NCBI RefSeq assembly: GCF_025200715.1
Contig: NZ_CP104143.1
Span: 434,001-498,000, forward strand
DNA: 64,000 bases
Direction: 5' to 3'
Source of the DNA: Rhizobium sullae
GTDB lineage: Bacteria; Pseudomonadota; Alphaproteobacteria; Rhizobiales; Rhizobiaceae
Each line of letters opens with the position of its first letter. Position 1 is the first letter of the stretch. Both the position numbers and the translations under genes were made by a program. This document shows, one piece after another, positions 44,741 to 54,799 of the stretch. The notes beneath the pieces were generated by a model. That model ran no database searches, was not told the DNA's origin, and worked only from the letters and a program-made list of their open reading frames with translations.

Positions 44741-46678
44741 ATGATGATCCGGCGGCTTTTCGGCCTTTGCTTCATTCTGTTTCTGGCGTTTGTCGCGCAC
44801 AGGGGAAGTGCTGCGGAGGTCATCAACTCCTTCGCATCGGATATAAAGCTCGAAAAGAGCGGCGCGATGACGGTGACGGAGACGATCACCGTCAATGCCG
44901 AAGGTGACCGTATCAGGCGCGGCATCTTCCGCGACTTTCCGCTGACGTTCGTCGATGAAGAGGACCGCCGCCGCACCGTCGACTTCGACGTCGTCTCGGT
45001 GAAGCGCGACGGAAATGACGAGCCGTGGAAGACGGAATCCATTTCCGGCGGCATCCGCATCTATGCTGGGTCGGAAGACGTCATGCTTCCGCCCGGCCGC
45101 CATCAATATGCCTTCACCTACACCACCAATCGCCAGATCCGGTATTTCGAAGATCACGACGAGCTTTACTGGAACGTCACCGGCAATGGCTGGATCTTTC
45201 CGATCATGGCCGCGACTGCGACCGTGACTCTACCGGATGGTGTTAGCGCAATAGATACGAATTTCTTCACCGGCCCGTTTGGCGCGACGGACAAGAATGC
45301 CCGCATCTCGGGCAGCGACACTCGACCGATTTTCTCGACAACCAAGCCGCTCAATGCCAACGAGGGCCTGACGATCGCTGTCAAGTTTCCGAAGGGTGCG
45401 ATCGATCCGCCGAGCGCCGAAGATCGGCAGCGATGGTGGTTGAGCGACAACCGGGACTATTTCATCGGCTTCGGCGGCCTCGTCCTTGTTTTCCTCTACT
45501 ACACCCGCGCCTGGTTGAAGGTCGGGCGCGATCCTTCCCGCGGCGTCCTTGTGCCGCGCTGGGACGCCCCGGACGGCATCTCGCCTGCGCTCGTCAATTA
45601 TATCGACAACAGGGGCTTTTCCGGCGGGGGCTGGACGGCGCTTTCGGCAACGGCACTGAACCTTGCGGTTCGCGGCTATGTCGTTCTTGAAGACCTCAAG
45701 CAATCGATCATTGTGCGCCGCACGGAAAAGCCGGCGGGTAAAGAGAAGCTGGAAGCCGGCGATACCAGCCTCCTGAACGCCGTCGGCAACAAGGGATCAC
45801 TGACGATCGACAAGGCAAACGGCGAACGTGTGAAGTCGGTCGGCCAAAGCTTCCGCTCTTCGATCGAGCGGGAGCATCGCGGCAAATACTATAATTCCAA
45901 CACCGCCTATACCGCAGGCGGCATCGCGCTCAGCGTCGCAGCACTCGTCGCTCTCTTCGTTTTCGGCACGCTGGAGCCTGATACGATCGCGCTTATGATC
46001 ATCCCGATCGTCGTTTCCGTCTTCGTTGCCATCTTCGTGGCAGGCTTTGCAAGATCGATCCGCCCCGGCGGGGCCTTGGGCGGCAAGATCGTCGCGGTGA
46101 TCGCGATCGCCTTCGCTGTCTTCGTCGGTTTCAGCATCATTTCATCGCTGGGTCTGGCGCTTTTCTCCACGCTCTTGGAATTCCACGAGACACCAATGCT
46201 CTTTGCCGTCGGCGGCATCGTGCTGCTCAATCTGCTCTATGTCTTCATCATGGGTGCGCCGACGCCGCTCGGCTCGAAGATGATGGATGGCATCGACGGC
46301 CTTCGCCAGTATCTGACGCTTGCCGAGAAGGACCGGATGAACATGGCCGGTGCGCCGGAAATGTCGCCGCAACATTTCGAGAAGCTGCTGCCCTATGCGG
46401 TTGCGCTCGGTGTCGAGAAGCCCTGGACCCGCACGTTCGAAACCTGGCTCGCGGCGGCTGCTGCCGGTGCGGCCGCGGCCTATGCACCGTCCTGGTATTC
46501 TGGCAACTTCAGCAGCGGCAGCTTCTCCGATCGCATCGGCGGCTTCTCGTCGTCGATGGCGTCGACCATCGCCTCGACCATTCCCTCGCCGCCACCCTCC
46601 AGTTCCTCTTCCGGTTTTTCCGGCGGCGGTGGCTCCTCCGGTGGTGGCGGGGGAGGCGGCGGAGGCGGCGGCTGGTAA
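44741..46678 (+). CDS. DUF2207 membrane protein with Gly-rich tail
   Basis: This 645-residue protein has a signal peptide (LFGLCFILFLAFVAHRGSAA), then an extracytoplasmic beta-rich DUF2207 domain (FASDIKLEKSGAMTVTETIT, RRGIFRDFPL, YAFTYTT). A membrane helix lies at about residues 240-260, followed by a cytoplasmic region, three or more further helices at about 390-515, and a Ser/Gly-rich C-terminus ending in a polyglycine-Trp tail. This architecture is standard for the LemA-associated DUF2207 family. Start codons at 44741 and 44744 are equivalent. Function is unknown; a role in envelope biogenesis is only suggested by topology. Confidence 0.9.
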   Translation: MMIRRLFGLCFILFLAFVAHRGSAAEVINSFASDIKLEKSGAMTVTETITVNAEGDRIRRGIFRDFPLTFVDEEDRRRTVDFDVVSVKRDGNDEPWKTESISGGIRIYAGSEDVMLPPGRHQYAFTYTTNRQIRYFEDHDELYWNVTGNGWIFPIMAATATVTLPDGVSAIDTNFFTGPFGATDKNARISGSDTRPIFSTTKPLNANEGLTIAVKFPKGAIDPPSAEDRQRWWLSDNRDYFIGFGGLVLVFLYYTRAWLKVGRDPSRGVLVPRWDAPDGISPALVNYIDNRGFSGGGWTALSATALNLAVRGYVVLEDLKQSIIVRRTEKPAGKEKLEAGDTSLLNAVGNKGSLTIDKANGERVKSVGQSFRSSIEREHRGKYYNSNTAYTAGGIALSVAALVALFVFGTLEPDTIALMIIPIVVSVFVAIFVAGFARSIRPGGALGGKIVAVIAIAFAVFVGFSIISSLGLALFSTLLEFHETPMLFAVGGIVLLNLLYVFIMGAPTPLGSKMMDGIDGLRQYLTLAEKDRMNMAGAPEMSPQHFEKLLPYAVALGVEKPWTRTFETWLAAAAAGAAAAYAPSWYSGNFSSGSFSDRIGGFSSSMASTIASTIPSPPPSSSSSGFSGGGGSSGGGGGGGGGGGW

Positions 46679-46700
46679 AAGACGCGCGGCGGCTTGGCAG

Positions 46701-46767
46701 CCCCTCATCCGGCTGCCGCCGCCTTCTCCCGCCGGGGAGAAGGCGGCCTGAAGGGCCGGATAAGGGG
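46701..46767. repeat. rhizobial palindromic intergenic repeat (RIME-like)
   Basis: This is a nested palindrome. The outer arms are CCCCTCATCCGG and CCGGATAAGGGG; the inner arms are GCCGCCTTCTCC (46718-46729) and GGAGAAGGCGGC (46736-46747). The CCCTCATCCGG...CTTCTCC pattern is the familiar dispersed repeat of Rhizobium and Agrobacterium genomes (Rhizobium-specific intergenic mosaic elements). It lies between DUF2207 and purD and may act as a terminator for the former. Confidence 0.75.
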
Positions 46768-46873
46768 GCCGCGCGGTATATCGCAGGCGATTAAGCCCTC
46801 CCACTCGCCACCAACACTTGACCTTTCGCTCTTGGCCCCTTAACCGCCAGACGGAAACGGGAAAGGATCGGGT

Positions 46874-48145
46874 ATGAAGGTTCTGTTGATCGGTTCGGGC
46901 GGACGCGAGCATGCGCTTGCCTGGAAGCTGGCGCAATCGCCGCTGTTGACGGAATTCTATGCCACGCCGGGCAACCCGGGTATTGCCGAGCACGCAGCAC
47001 TCGTTTCCCTGAATGTCGAGGATCACGAGGCGGTCGCCGCCTTCTGCCGGGAAAAAGCGATCGACTTCGTCGTCGTCGGCCCCGAGGCGCCGCTGGTTGC
47101 AGGCCTTGCCGACCGCCTGCGTGCCTATGGCTTGAAGGTTTTCGGCCCTTCCGCTGCCGCGGCCCAGCTCGAAGGTTCCAAGGGCTTCACCAAAGATATC
47201 TGTGCCCGCTACAACATCCCGACGGGCGCCTACCAACGCTTCAACAACGCCCCGAAAGCAAAAGCCTATATTCGCGAACAGGGTGCCCCGATCGTCGTCA
47301 AGGCTGATGGTCTTGCCGCCGGCAAGGGCGTGACGGTGGCGATGACTGTTGAGGAGGCACTTGCCGCCGTTGACGATTGTTTCGAAGGCGCGTTCGGCGC
47401 AGCCGGTGCCGAGGTGGTCGTCGAGGCTTATCTCGACGGCGAGGAGGCAAGCTTCTTCTGCCTGTGTGACGGCCGGAACGCGCTGCCGCTGGCAACCGTC
47501 CAGGACCACAAGCGGGTGGGCGAGGGCGATACCGGCGTCAATACCGGCGGCATGGGCGCCTATTCGCCGGCGCCGGTGATGACTGCCGAAATGATCGAGC
47601 GGACGATGAAGGAAATCATCGAGCCGACGATCCGTGGCATGGCCGAAAGCGGGTACCCCTTCTCCGGTGTGTTCTTCGCCGGACTGATGATCACCGCAAA
47701 AGGCCCGGAACTGATCGAATACAATGTCCGTTTCGGCGATCCCGAGTGCCAGGTGCTCATGATGCGGCTGAAGAGCGATCTGCTGCCGCTGCTGCTGGCA
47801 GCCGCTGAGGGCACCCTCGACAAAGTCATGGCCGAGTGGAGCGACGATCCGGCGCTGACCGTCGTGATGGCCTCCAAGGGCTATCCTGGCTCCTACGAGA
47901 AGAACACGCCGATCGTCTCGTTGCCGGAGGCAGGCGACGGCGCGAAAGTGTTCCATGCCGGCACGTCATTAAAGGGCGGCGAACTTGTCGCCACCGGCGG
48001 CCGCGTGCTGAACGTGACCGCCACCGGCAGAACCGTCGGCGAGGCGCAGAACCGCGCCTATGCCTTGGTCGACAAGGTGGAATGGGAAAACGGCTTTTGC
48101 CGCCGCGATATCGGCTGGCGGGCGATCGAGCGCGAAAAAGCTTAA
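46874..48145 (+). CDS. purD: phosphoribosylamine-glycine ligase
   Basis: PurD catalyses the second step of purine synthesis, ATP-dependent ligation of glycine to phosphoribosylamine. The 423-residue ATP-grasp enzyme has the N-terminal [18 protein letters not shown], the ATP-binding [18 protein letters not shown], and the metal-site stretch [15 protein letters not shown]. The start ATG has GGGAAAGG upstream. It is a single gene, and an exported HPE1-like protein gene follows after 107 bp. Confidence 0.96.
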   Translation: MKVLLIGSGGREHALAWKLAQSPLLTEFYATPGNPGIAEHAALVSLNVEDHEAVAAFCREKAIDFVVVGPEAPLVAGLADRLRAYGLKVFGPSAAAAQLEGSKGFTKDICARYNIPTGAYQRFNNAPKAKAYIREQGAPIVVKADGLAAGKGVTVAMTVEEALAAVDDCFEGAFGAAGAEVVVEAYLDGEEASFFCLCDGRNALPLATVQDHKRVGEGDTGVNTGGMGAYSPAPVMTAEMIERTMKEIIEPTIRGMAESGYPFSGVFFAGLMITAKGPELIEYNVRFGDPECQVLMMRLKSDLLPLLLAAAEGTLDKVMAEWSDDPALTVVMASKGYPGSYEKNTPIVSLPEAGDGAKVFHAGTSLKGGELVATGGRVLNVTATGRTVGEAQNRAYALVDKVEWENGFCRRDIGWRAIEREKA

Positions 48146-48252
48146 TCTCCGGCCCAAAATCGGGTCAGTTCTCTAAATTTTTACCCTTTCCCCTGACGGG
48201 ATGGAAATAAAGGCGCTCTATTCTGCTCCCATAGTAAGTCGGAGCAGCTTCC

Positions 48253-48717
48253 ATGCGTCAATTCATTCTCGGTGCGGCAATTCTTCTGGCAGCCGGTTCG
48301 GCGATGGCCTCGTCGATCGAGGTGATCGGCAAGACGCCGCGCACCGGCGGCGAAAGCATCGTGACTGAGACCTGCGCTAGCTGCCCGCCGCTGCAATCGA
48401 CCGAGCGTAAGAAGGACTACACGGTGCCGGCGCTGCCGCCCGGCGCAATCCAGGAAAGCGCGCTCCGCGATGTGGCAGGAGAGCCGAAGCTCTACCGCAC
48501 CGAAGGCTGGATGGGCGGCTCGCCCGTCGTTTTCGTGACCAAGGCAACGCCCGAAGTCATTGCAGCCTTCAAGGAAACCGTTCCCGCCGAGGGCATCGAC
48601 CCCACGGCAACGACCTCCGTGATCGGAGGCGATGCGAAGCCTGTTGTTGCCGGCATGTCCGTCTCGATGGAACAAACCGCGCCGCTCGACGTTTCCGGCT
48701 TCAAGCTGCGGATGTAA
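48253..48717 (+). CDS. plant virulence effector HPE1-like exported protein
   Basis: This 154-residue protein has a short signal peptide (FILGAAILLAAGSAMASS) and a mature region with the paired-cysteine motif ETCASCPPLQ. It then has ALPPGAIQESALRDVAGEPK, a GGSPVVFVTKATPEVI strand-helix and IDPTATTSVIGG. It matches the small exported family named after plant virulence effector HPE1, widespread in Rhizobiales and not itself a demonstrated effector. The CxxC could be redox-active or metal-binding. The start has GGAGC upstream and a strong terminator follows. Confidence 0.8.
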   Translation: MRQFILGAAILLAAGSAMASSIEVIGKTPRTGGESIVTETCASCPPLQSTERKKDYTVPALPPGAIQESALRDVAGEPKLYRTEGWMGGSPVVFVTKATPEVIAAFKETVPAEGIDPTATTSVIGGDAKPVVAGMSVSMEQTAPLDVSGFKLRM

Positions 48718-48787
48718 TTTCCAAAGTTCCCTGCCCCTGACCCGATCAAAGTTTTGATCGTTCGGGGTTCCGCCTCTTTGGCGGACT

Positions 48788-48827
48788 GAATGCGCTCCTG
48801 AAGAGAAGCAGGGGCGCATTCTTTTTT
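48788..48827 (+). terminator. intrinsic terminator of the HPE1-like gene
   Basis: GAATGCGCTCCTG (48788-48800) pairs with CAGGGGCGCATTC (48809-48821), with one G-T pair, and is followed by TTTTTT. A smaller dyad (GATCAAA-N3-TTGATC) precedes it at about 48743-48760. From here to 49074 there is no gene, only the AT-rich upstream region of the chemoreceptor gene. Confidence 0.88.
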
Positions 48828-49074
48828 AATTGAATTGCAAAGTACTCATGCAACCTGAGCAAATTGTGCAAGAAAGCATGACTCAGATTTGGCACTGTTG
48901 ATCTTCAGCAATCACAGAAGCGTTAAGTAATCATTCAGCCATTCACAATAATTTTACTTACGGAGGACCGGAGTGAGCATGATTGCGCTTGCTGAACGTG
49001 CGTGGTGACACGCGCGAAGGGACGGGAGTTGACCGATCCGGTGTTGCAAATTCACCATTTTTCGCGAGACATTC

Positions 49075-50895
49075 ATGAAAAACCTAAAGATTTCAAAACA
49101 ACTGATATTGCTGGTGACGGGCCTGATGATTGCCTTTGCGATCGCCACCAGCCTGCAACTCAAATCGTCTGCCGACGGCATCTACAACGAGCGTTACGAA
49201 ATGCTGCGCACGGAAGTGGAATCCGCCGTCTCCGTCCTTAAGCTCTATCAGTCCAGGGTCGAAGCTGGCGAACTGACGCTGGACGACGCGAAGAAGCAGG
49301 CGTACGCCACGCTCACCGGCATGAAGTATAATCCAGACGGTTACTTTTTTGCCTATGACTACGACATCACCATCGTCTTTCACTACGACAAGACCAAGGT
49401 CGGCCAGAACGTGAAGGGCCAGCCGGATGTCAAGAACCACTTGTATCGCGAGGAACTCGTCAAGCTCGGCCAAAGCGGCGGCGGTATGACGGATTACTAT
49501 GCGAGCAAGCCAGGCGAGCCCAAGGATGCGACTTTCCGGAAGACCGCCTATGCGCTCGACTTCGCGCCATGGAAGGTCGTGGTTGTCACCGGCGTCTACA
49601 TGGACGATCTCGATGTGCAAGTGCGCGGCAGGATCATGACGGCGCTCATCAGCAGTCTCGTCCTTTTCATCCTTGCGATCGCGGCTGCCTATTTCGTCAT
49701 CCGCGGTATTTCCAGGCCGCTTTCAGATGTCCACACAGCCCTGAAGGCCGTCGCCGACGAGGATGTGTCGGTTGCTATCCCCCACGCCGATATGGGTAAT
49801 GAAGTGGGCATGATGGCCAAGGCTACGAAGGCGCTTCAGGAAAAAATCCGCGAAAGGCAGGCGCTGGCCCTGCATCAGGCCGAGCAGGAATTGGCACTGC
49901 GTGCCGAGCGCGAAAACAATCTCCGCCTGCAGCAGGAAGAAGCCCGGATGCAGGCAGGCGTCGTCTCCACGATCGGCGAGGCACTGGAACTGATTGCCCG
50001 CGGCGATCTGACGGTTCGCTGCGGCGATATTGGCCAGAAATACGCCGCCCTTCGCGACAACTTCAACGACGCGCTTTCGCATCTCGAAGCCGCGATGGCC
50101 AAGGTCAGCGCCAAGGGCGGTGATATCGGCATGGCGAAGGAGGAAATCCGCCGCGCCTCGAACGAACTGTCGCAGCGCACCGAGCGCCAGGCCGCGAGTC
50201 TGGAGGAAACCTCGGCCGCTCTTGACGAACTGACCGTCGCCGTCCGCCAGACGGCGGAAGGCGCGCACGAGGCCGCCAAGCGCGTACACGCCGTCAGCAC
50301 CGAAGCGAACCGCAGCGATGCGGTCGTCACCGAAGCGATCGAAGCGATGAGCGGCATCGAAAAATCGTCCGACGAGATTGGCAAGATCATCGGAGTCATC
50401 GACGATATCGCCTTTCAGACGAACCTGCTGGCGCTGAATGCCGGTGTCGAAGCTGCACGCGCCGGCGAATCCGGCAAGGGCTTTGCGGTGGTCGCCCAGG
50501 AAGTCCGCGAGCTGGCTCAGCGCTCCGCCGCTGCAGCCAAGGAGATCAAGGATCAGATCGCCCGTTCTTCCAGCCAGGTCGATCAGGGCGTCCGCCTTGT
50601 CGGCGAGGCAGGGGAAGCGCTCAAGCGCATCTCGGATCAGATCAAGGCTGCCAACGAGATCGTCGCCAAGATCGCCCACAGCGCCTCGGAGCAGGACACG
50701 ACGCTGCGCTCGATATCGTCCTCGATGAACCAGCTCGACACGGCAACGCAGCAGAATGCGGCGATGGCCGAGGAAACGACGGCATCGGCGGAAACGCTGG
50801 CGGCCGATACCGACGAACTGCTCGGCCTCATCCACGGCTTCCGTGTCGGCAGTGCAGCTCAGACGATCACCGCTCCGGCACGCCGCGCGGCCTAA
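49075..50895 (+). CDS. methyl-accepting chemotaxis protein with single-Cache sensor
   Basis: This 606-residue inner-membrane chemoreceptor has a first helix ([17 protein letters not shown]) and a periplasmic sCache_2 domain at about residues 35-185 ([19 protein letters not shown] is its signature). A second helix follows ([20 protein letters not shown]), then a HAMP domain, a coiled linker, a second HAMP-like segment, and the signalling hairpin [18 protein letters not shown] with [20 protein letters not shown]. The C-terminus (ITAPARRAA) has no CheR-docking pentapeptide. Ligands of such Cache domains are typically small carboxylates, but this one is unknown. It is a single gene with no strong ribosome binding site. 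Confidence 0.93.
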   Translation: MKNLKISKQLILLVTGLMIAFAIATSLQLKSSADGIYNERYEMLRTEVESAVSVLKLYQSRVEAGELTLDDAKKQAYATLTGMKYNPDGYFFAYDYDITIVFHYDKTKVGQNVKGQPDVKNHLYREELVKLGQSGGGMTDYYASKPGEPKDATFRKTAYALDFAPWKVVVVTGVYMDDLDVQVRGRIMTALISSLVLFILAIAAAYFVIRGISRPLSDVHTALKAVADEDVSVAIPHADMGNEVGMMAKATKALQEKIRERQALALHQAEQELALRAERENNLRLQQEEARMQAGVVSTIGEALELIARGDLTVRCGDIGQKYAALRDNFNDALSHLEAAMAKVSAKGGDIGMAKEEIRRASNELSQRTERQAASLEETSAALDELTVAVRQTAEGAHEAAKRVHAVSTEANRSDAVVTEAIEAMSGIEKSSDEIGKIIGVIDDIAFQTNLLALNAGVEAARAGESGKGFAVVAQEVRELAQRSAAAAKEIKDQIARSSSQVDQGVRLVGEAGEALKRISDQIKAANEIVAKIAHSASEQDTTLRSISSSMNQLDTATQQNAAMAEETTASAETLAADTDELLGLIHGFRVGSAAQTITAPARRAA

Positions 50896-50922
50896 GCCAG
50901 TCGTTTTCAAAGGCAACATATT

Positions 50923-50961
50923 AGCGGCCGCCCGAGAAATCCGGCGGCCGCTTCTTTTTTT
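50923..50961 (+). terminator. intrinsic terminator of the chemoreceptor gene
   Basis: AGCGGCCGCC (50923-50932) pairs with GGCGGCCGCT (50943-50952) and is followed by TTCTTTTTTTC. It lies between the converging chemoreceptor and DUF523 genes. Confidence 0.88.
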
Positions 50962-50962
50962 C

Positions 50963-51457
50963 TCAGACGGCCGCGGCGAGGCTTTCCACCAGCCGGTCGA
51001 TTTCCCGGTCGGAGAATACCTGGATTCCCGCGCGCATCAGCAGGGCAGCGGTGACGCCCCTGCCGCTATGCTGCGCGCCGCTGAAAGACCCGTCATAGAT
51101 GAAGCCGGAACCGCAGGAGGGGCTGCCGTCGATGAGCAGAGCGTAGGCGCAGCCCGTCTCTTGAGCCAGCCTGAGCGCATTCTCTGCCGCCTGCCGGAAT
51201 GTCGCCGTTACATCGTCGCCGGTGATCTCGACGACGCGCGCTCTACCCGCAAGCACATCTTCGCCGCTCGCCCCGCCCGCGATTTCCGCCGGCGGCCGCG
51301 GCACGGGCATGCCTGCCGACATCTCCGGACACATCGTCACGAGCCTGCCCTCCGCCCGCCACCGCTCGATCGCCGGATGCGCAAGCGGCTTCGCCCGGCC
51401 GTCATAACGGACGGCATGGCCGATGAGGCAGGCGCTGACGAGAATTTTTCCGGTCAT
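50963..51457 (-). CDS. DUF523 domain protein
   Basis: This 164-residue protein belongs to DUF523. It has the conserved ILVSACLIGHAVRYDGRAKP start, LVTMCPEMSAGMPVPRPPAE, and ALLIDGSPSCGSGFIYDGSF. The three conserved Cys (in SACL, MCPE, SPSCG) suggest an Fe-S or metal-bound site. Homologues occur alone or fused to DUF1722 (YbgA-like). Function is unknown. It stands alone, with a 160-bp gap to the cupin gene that holds no recognisable feature. Confidence 0.88.
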   Translation of the reverse strand: MTGKILVSACLIGHAVRYDGRAKPLAHPAIERWRAEGRLVTMCPEMSAGMPVPRPPAEIAGGASGEDVLAGRARVVEITGDDVTATFRQAAENALRLAQETGCAYALLIDGSPSCGSGFIYDGSFSGAQHSGRGVTAALLMRAGIQVFSDREIDRLVESLAAAV

Positions 51458-51618
51458 GATTGTCTGATAGCTCTGCTGCGCCTCAAATGCCAGTGCCAGT
51501 GTGGCTATCAGACATCGGAAGCAGGCGGCAGCGATGCGATCGAATTCCGAAACCAGCGCCGGGCGGGAGGTACGTCTCTCTGCCCACCAGAAAATCTAGC
51601 TCCGAAGTCTTGCGGCGG

Positions 51619-51999
51619 TCAGATCCAGATGTCGTTCTGTGCCGTCCTTTCGCCGCCTTCATCACCGGTATTCAGTGTTCCGCGCGGCTCGATGAGCAGC
51701 ATCTTCACTTCGGAGGCTGCGTGAGGCTTGTGCTTGACGCCTTTCGGGACGATGTACATTTCTCCGGGGCCGATCGACACGGAGCCATCCGGAAAATCGA
51801 TCCTGAGCACACCGTCGAGAACGATGAAAGCTTCATCTGTCGTCGGGTGATCGTGCCAGATGAAGTCCCCTTCAATGCGGACGATCTTGAACTGATAGTC
51901 ATTGAGTTCGGCAATGACGCGTGGCTGCCACTGATCGCTGAACTTCGAAAGCTTGTCGGCAAAGTTGATGGGCGCGTAGGTCTTGGTCGTCTGATCCAT
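51619..51999 (-). CDS. single-domain cupin protein
   Basis: This 126-residue small beta-barrel has cupin motif 1 as FIWHDHPTTDEAFIVLDG, giving metal ligands His-x-His and Glu, and motif 2 as GEMYIVPKGVKHKPHA with the third His. The start ATG at 51999 has GGAG 6 bp upstream; an ATG four codons earlier would remove that spacing. Such cupins may bind small molecules or act as dioxygenases or isomerases. No more specific role is evident. It lies 75 bp past the glyS stop on the same strand. Confidence 0.85.
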   Translation of the reverse strand: MDQTTKTYAPINFADKLSKFSDQWQPRVIAELNDYQFKIVRIEGDFIWHDHPTTDEAFIVLDGVLRIDFPDGSVSIGPGEMYIVPKGVKHKPHAASEVKMLLIEPRGTLNTGDEGGERTAQNDIWI

Positions 52000-52073
52000 C
52001 TTGATCTCCATTCTGCAGCCTGCAGTCGATAAACAAGGATGAATCAGCCGTCTTGTACGTTTGTGACCGGATT

Positions 52074-54386
52074 CTATCCGGCGATCTTCGAGAAGTCCGC
52101 AACTGTCCCCGTCGCCTCGCGGATGAGCCGCAGCAGGGCGAGGCGGTTGGCGCGGATCGCCGCGTCTTCATCGTTGACGAGCACGTCGTCGAAGAAGCGG
52201 TCGACCGGGGCGCGGAGCTTCGAAAGCGCCTCCATCGCCGAACGGAAGTCTTCCTTGGCGATTGCAGCGGAAGCCTCGGCCGAGGCCTCGGTGATGGCTG
52301 AAAAGAGCTCTTTTTCGGCATTGAGCCGGAACAGATTTTCCGAAACGCCGTCGGCGATCACTGTGCCCTTCTTCTCCTCGGCGGCGAGAATCTGCGTCGC
52401 GCGCTTGGTGCCGACCAAAAGGTTCTTACCGTTTTCCGAGGTGATGAATGCCGTCAGCGCCTCGATGCGGCGGGCGATCATCAGGAGGTCGTCGGCTTCG
52501 GGAGTGACAACGGCGTCGATCAGATCGTAGCGGGCACCTTGATCGCGGAGATAGACCTTGAGGCGGTCGTGGAAGAAGGAGAGGAGGCTGATCGCCAGCT
52601 CATATTCTTCCTCGATTGTCTTTGGGTGGCCGTCAGCGAGATAGGTCTCGCAGTATTCGATAGCGGCGTATTGTTCTTTTATGAGCTTCTCGAATTCGGA
52701 CTTATCCTCACCCTGTTGGATCCTAAGCTCGAAGAGTCTTATCGAAGCTTCATGGCTGGCGATGGCCACAGCCCATTCGCTGCGAAACGCGGCGCGAAAC
52801 AGCGGGATGAGGGATGCTCTAATTCCTCGTTCCAGCAGCAGCCGTATAGATCCTAGCGCTGCGCGTCTTAGCGCGAACGGATCCTTTGAGCCGGTGGGTT
52901 TTTCATTTATGCGCCAAAACCAAACAAGCGTGTCGACCTTATCAGCAAGAGCGATGCTTATGGCGACCTTGTCGGTGGGCACGCGGTCTGTGGGGCCTTG
53001 AGGCTTATAATGGTCCTCCACGGCCGCCGCCACCGATTCTTCTTCACCTTGCAGCAGCGCGTATTTCTTCCCCATTGTGCCCTGCAGTTCGGGGAATTCG
53101 CCGACCACCTCAGTTCGCAGGTCCGCTTTTGCCAACACTGCGGCACGGCTGACCTTTAAGGCATCTGCATCGACCACTTTCCCGATTTCGCCGGCAAGGG
53201 TGCGAATGCGGGTTACCCGTTCGCCCTGCGTTCCAATATGAGCATGGAACGTCACATGCAGCGTATCGAGCTTTGCCATCCGCTGATCCAGCGGCTTCTT
53301 CAGATCAAGCCCGAACTTTTTGGCTGAAACCTCCAGCGTCTCCAGGTCAGGCAAGTTCCCCTGGTCGCGCTTCCAGAAATGCAGCGCGTCGGAAAGGCGG
53401 GCGCGGACGACCTTGCCGTTGCCGTGGATGATTTCCTTGCCGCCGTCGCTCGCTTCAATGTTGGAAACGAGGACAAACTTGTTTGAAAGCGTCTCGTCGC
53501 CCGGTTTGCGTGTGACGAAGCACTTCTGGTTGGTCTTGATCGTCAGCCGGATGATTTCGGAGGGGATCGAGAGGTAGTCCTCCTCGAAGGCACCCATCAG
53601 CACCTGCGGCCATTCGACGAGGCCGGAGACCTCTTCGAGCAGGCCTTCGTCCTCGACCAGTTCCAGACCGGCCGCGAAAGCAAGGTCGCGGGCGTCGTGC
53701 AGGATGATGTCCTTGCGGCGCTCGGCGTCGAGAATGACCTTCGCCTTTTCGAGGCTTGCGGCATAGTCGTCGAAGCGCTTGACGGTAATGGCGCCGGGCG
53801 CATGGAAGCGATGGCCGTAGGTGACGTTGGAGGCAACGACGCCGTCGATCTCGAAGGGGATGACCGTGGTTTCCTCATGCTCGGTGCCGAAGGTGCAGAC
53901 GATCGATTGCAGCGGGCGTACCCAGCGCAACGATCCCGGCCTCGATGAGGCCGTGCCCCAGCGCATGGATTTGGGCCAGGGGAAATCGCGGATGATCCGG
54001 GGCATCACCTCGGTGATGATTTCGTCGGCGGCGCGGCCGGGCTTCGAAACGACGGCAACGTAGAAATCGCCCTTTTTCGGGTCGCTCTGCACCTGCGCCT
54101 CGGCAATCGAGGAAAGGCCGGCGCCGCGCAAAAAGCCTTCGATTGCCTTCTCGTTGGCGTCAATGCGCGGCCCCTTGCGCTCTTCGCGCACATCAGCGGA
54201 GCGGGCGGTCAAGCCGTGGATGTCGAGCGTTAGGCGCCGGGGCGTCCAGTATTCGCGGGCGCCCTCATAGGAAAGACCTGCCTCCACCAGCGCATCGGTG
54301 ACCAGCTTCCTGAGATCGCCTGCGGCCTTGCGCTGCATGCGGGCGGGAATCTCTTCGGAGCGAAGTTCGAGAAGCAGGTTCGGCAT
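52074..54386 (-). CDS. glyS: glycyl-tRNA synthetase beta subunit
   Basis: GlyS is the tRNA-binding beta chain that works with GlyQ. The protein begins [18 protein letters not shown] and has the HD-like central region ([32 protein letters not shown]) and a C-terminal anticodon-binding domain ([19 protein letters not shown]). At 770 residues it is about 80 longer than the E. coli subunit (689); the excess lies at about residues 520-600. The DNA from about 52660 to 52990 uses rare codons for this genome (ATA, AGA, AGG, CTA), unlike the rest of the gene. The frame is intact, so the protein is probably functional. Confidence 0.94.
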   Translation of the reverse strand: MPNLLLELRSEEIPARMQRKAAGDLRKLVTDALVEAGLSYEGAREYWTPRRLTLDIHGLTARSADVREERKGPRIDANEKAIEGFLRGAGLSSIAEAQVQSDPKKGDFYVAVVSKPGRAADEIITEVMPRIIRDFPWPKSMRWGTASSRPGSLRWVRPLQSIVCTFGTEHEETTVIPFEIDGVVASNVTYGHRFHAPGAITVKRFDDYAASLEKAKVILDAERRKDIILHDARDLAFAAGLELVEDEGLLEEVSGLVEWPQVLMGAFEEDYLSIPSEIIRLTIKTNQKCFVTRKPGDETLSNKFVLVSNIEASDGGKEIIHGNGKVVRARLSDALHFWKRDQGNLPDLETLEVSAKKFGLDLKKPLDQRMAKLDTLHVTFHAHIGTQGERVTRIRTLAGEIGKVVDADALKVSRAAVLAKADLRTEVVGEFPELQGTMGKKYALLQGEEESVAAAVEDHYKPQGPTDRVPTDKVAISIALADKVDTLVWFWRINEKPTGSKDPFALRRAALGSIRLLLERGIRASLIPLFRAAFRSEWAVAIASHEASIRLFELRIQQGEDKSEFEKLIKEQYAAIEYCETYLADGHPKTIEEEYELAISLLSFFHDRLKVYLRDQGARYDLIDAVVTPEADDLLMIARRIEALTAFITSENGKNLLVGTKRATQILAAEEKKGTVIADGVSENLFRLNAEKELFSAITEASAEASAAIAKEDFRSAMEALSKLRAPVDRFFDDVLVNDEDAAIRANRLALLRLIREATGTVADFSKIAG

Positions 54387-54521
54387 GTGACTATGATCCT
54401 TGCACCGTCGGAAGAAAGCGGTCTGAAACGGTGGCTTCTGCTAGCAAAGAAAGCGGTCCTCGCACAACCGCAAAAAAGCGGAGGAGGGCGATCACGATAA
54501 AGGCCCTTCCCGGATCCCTCA

Positions 54522-54635
54522 CCACAAGGGGGAGGGGCTACGATGCCGCTCACTTAATGCCCTCTCGCAGCGTTGTTCCACGAAGAGGTCGCTTTGCGGC
54601 GAACGATGGTGGCAGTTAAGCCCCTCCCCTTGTGG
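54522..54635. repeat. separated inverted repeat between glyS and tex
   Basis: CCACAAGGGGGAGGGGCT (54522-54539) and AGCCCCTCCCCTTGTGG (54619-54635) are complementary except for one extra base, with about 79 bp between them. Further short copies of the GGGGAGGG core follow to about 54690. The pattern matches another dispersed intergenic repeat family of Rhizobiaceae. The whole 413-bp glyS-tex gap holds no gene; it must contain both divergent promoters. Confidence 0.65.
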
Positions 54636-54799
54636 GGGTTGGGGAGGGTCTTTCGCGGGTTGGGGAGGCGTCTTCGTCCAGAAGGGGTGGCGGTTTTCGC
54701 ATTAGTGGGGCCTCCGCTCTGTGGAAACCCATCTCGGGCATTGCCTTGCCGCTTTTCGCCGCTATGGTCCCGGCACTTTCGTGAATTCAGGGAAATCCC

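Noticed and set aside
46142-47956. 604-codon - strand open frame
   Set aside because: It is antisense to the end of DUF2207 and to purD, both with unmistakable motifs. The translation is low-complexity His/Arg/Gly-rich.
54522-54635. CRISPR or phage attachment site
   Set aside because: The repeat is inverted, not direct and regularly spaced, and no cas, integrase or phage gene is nearby.
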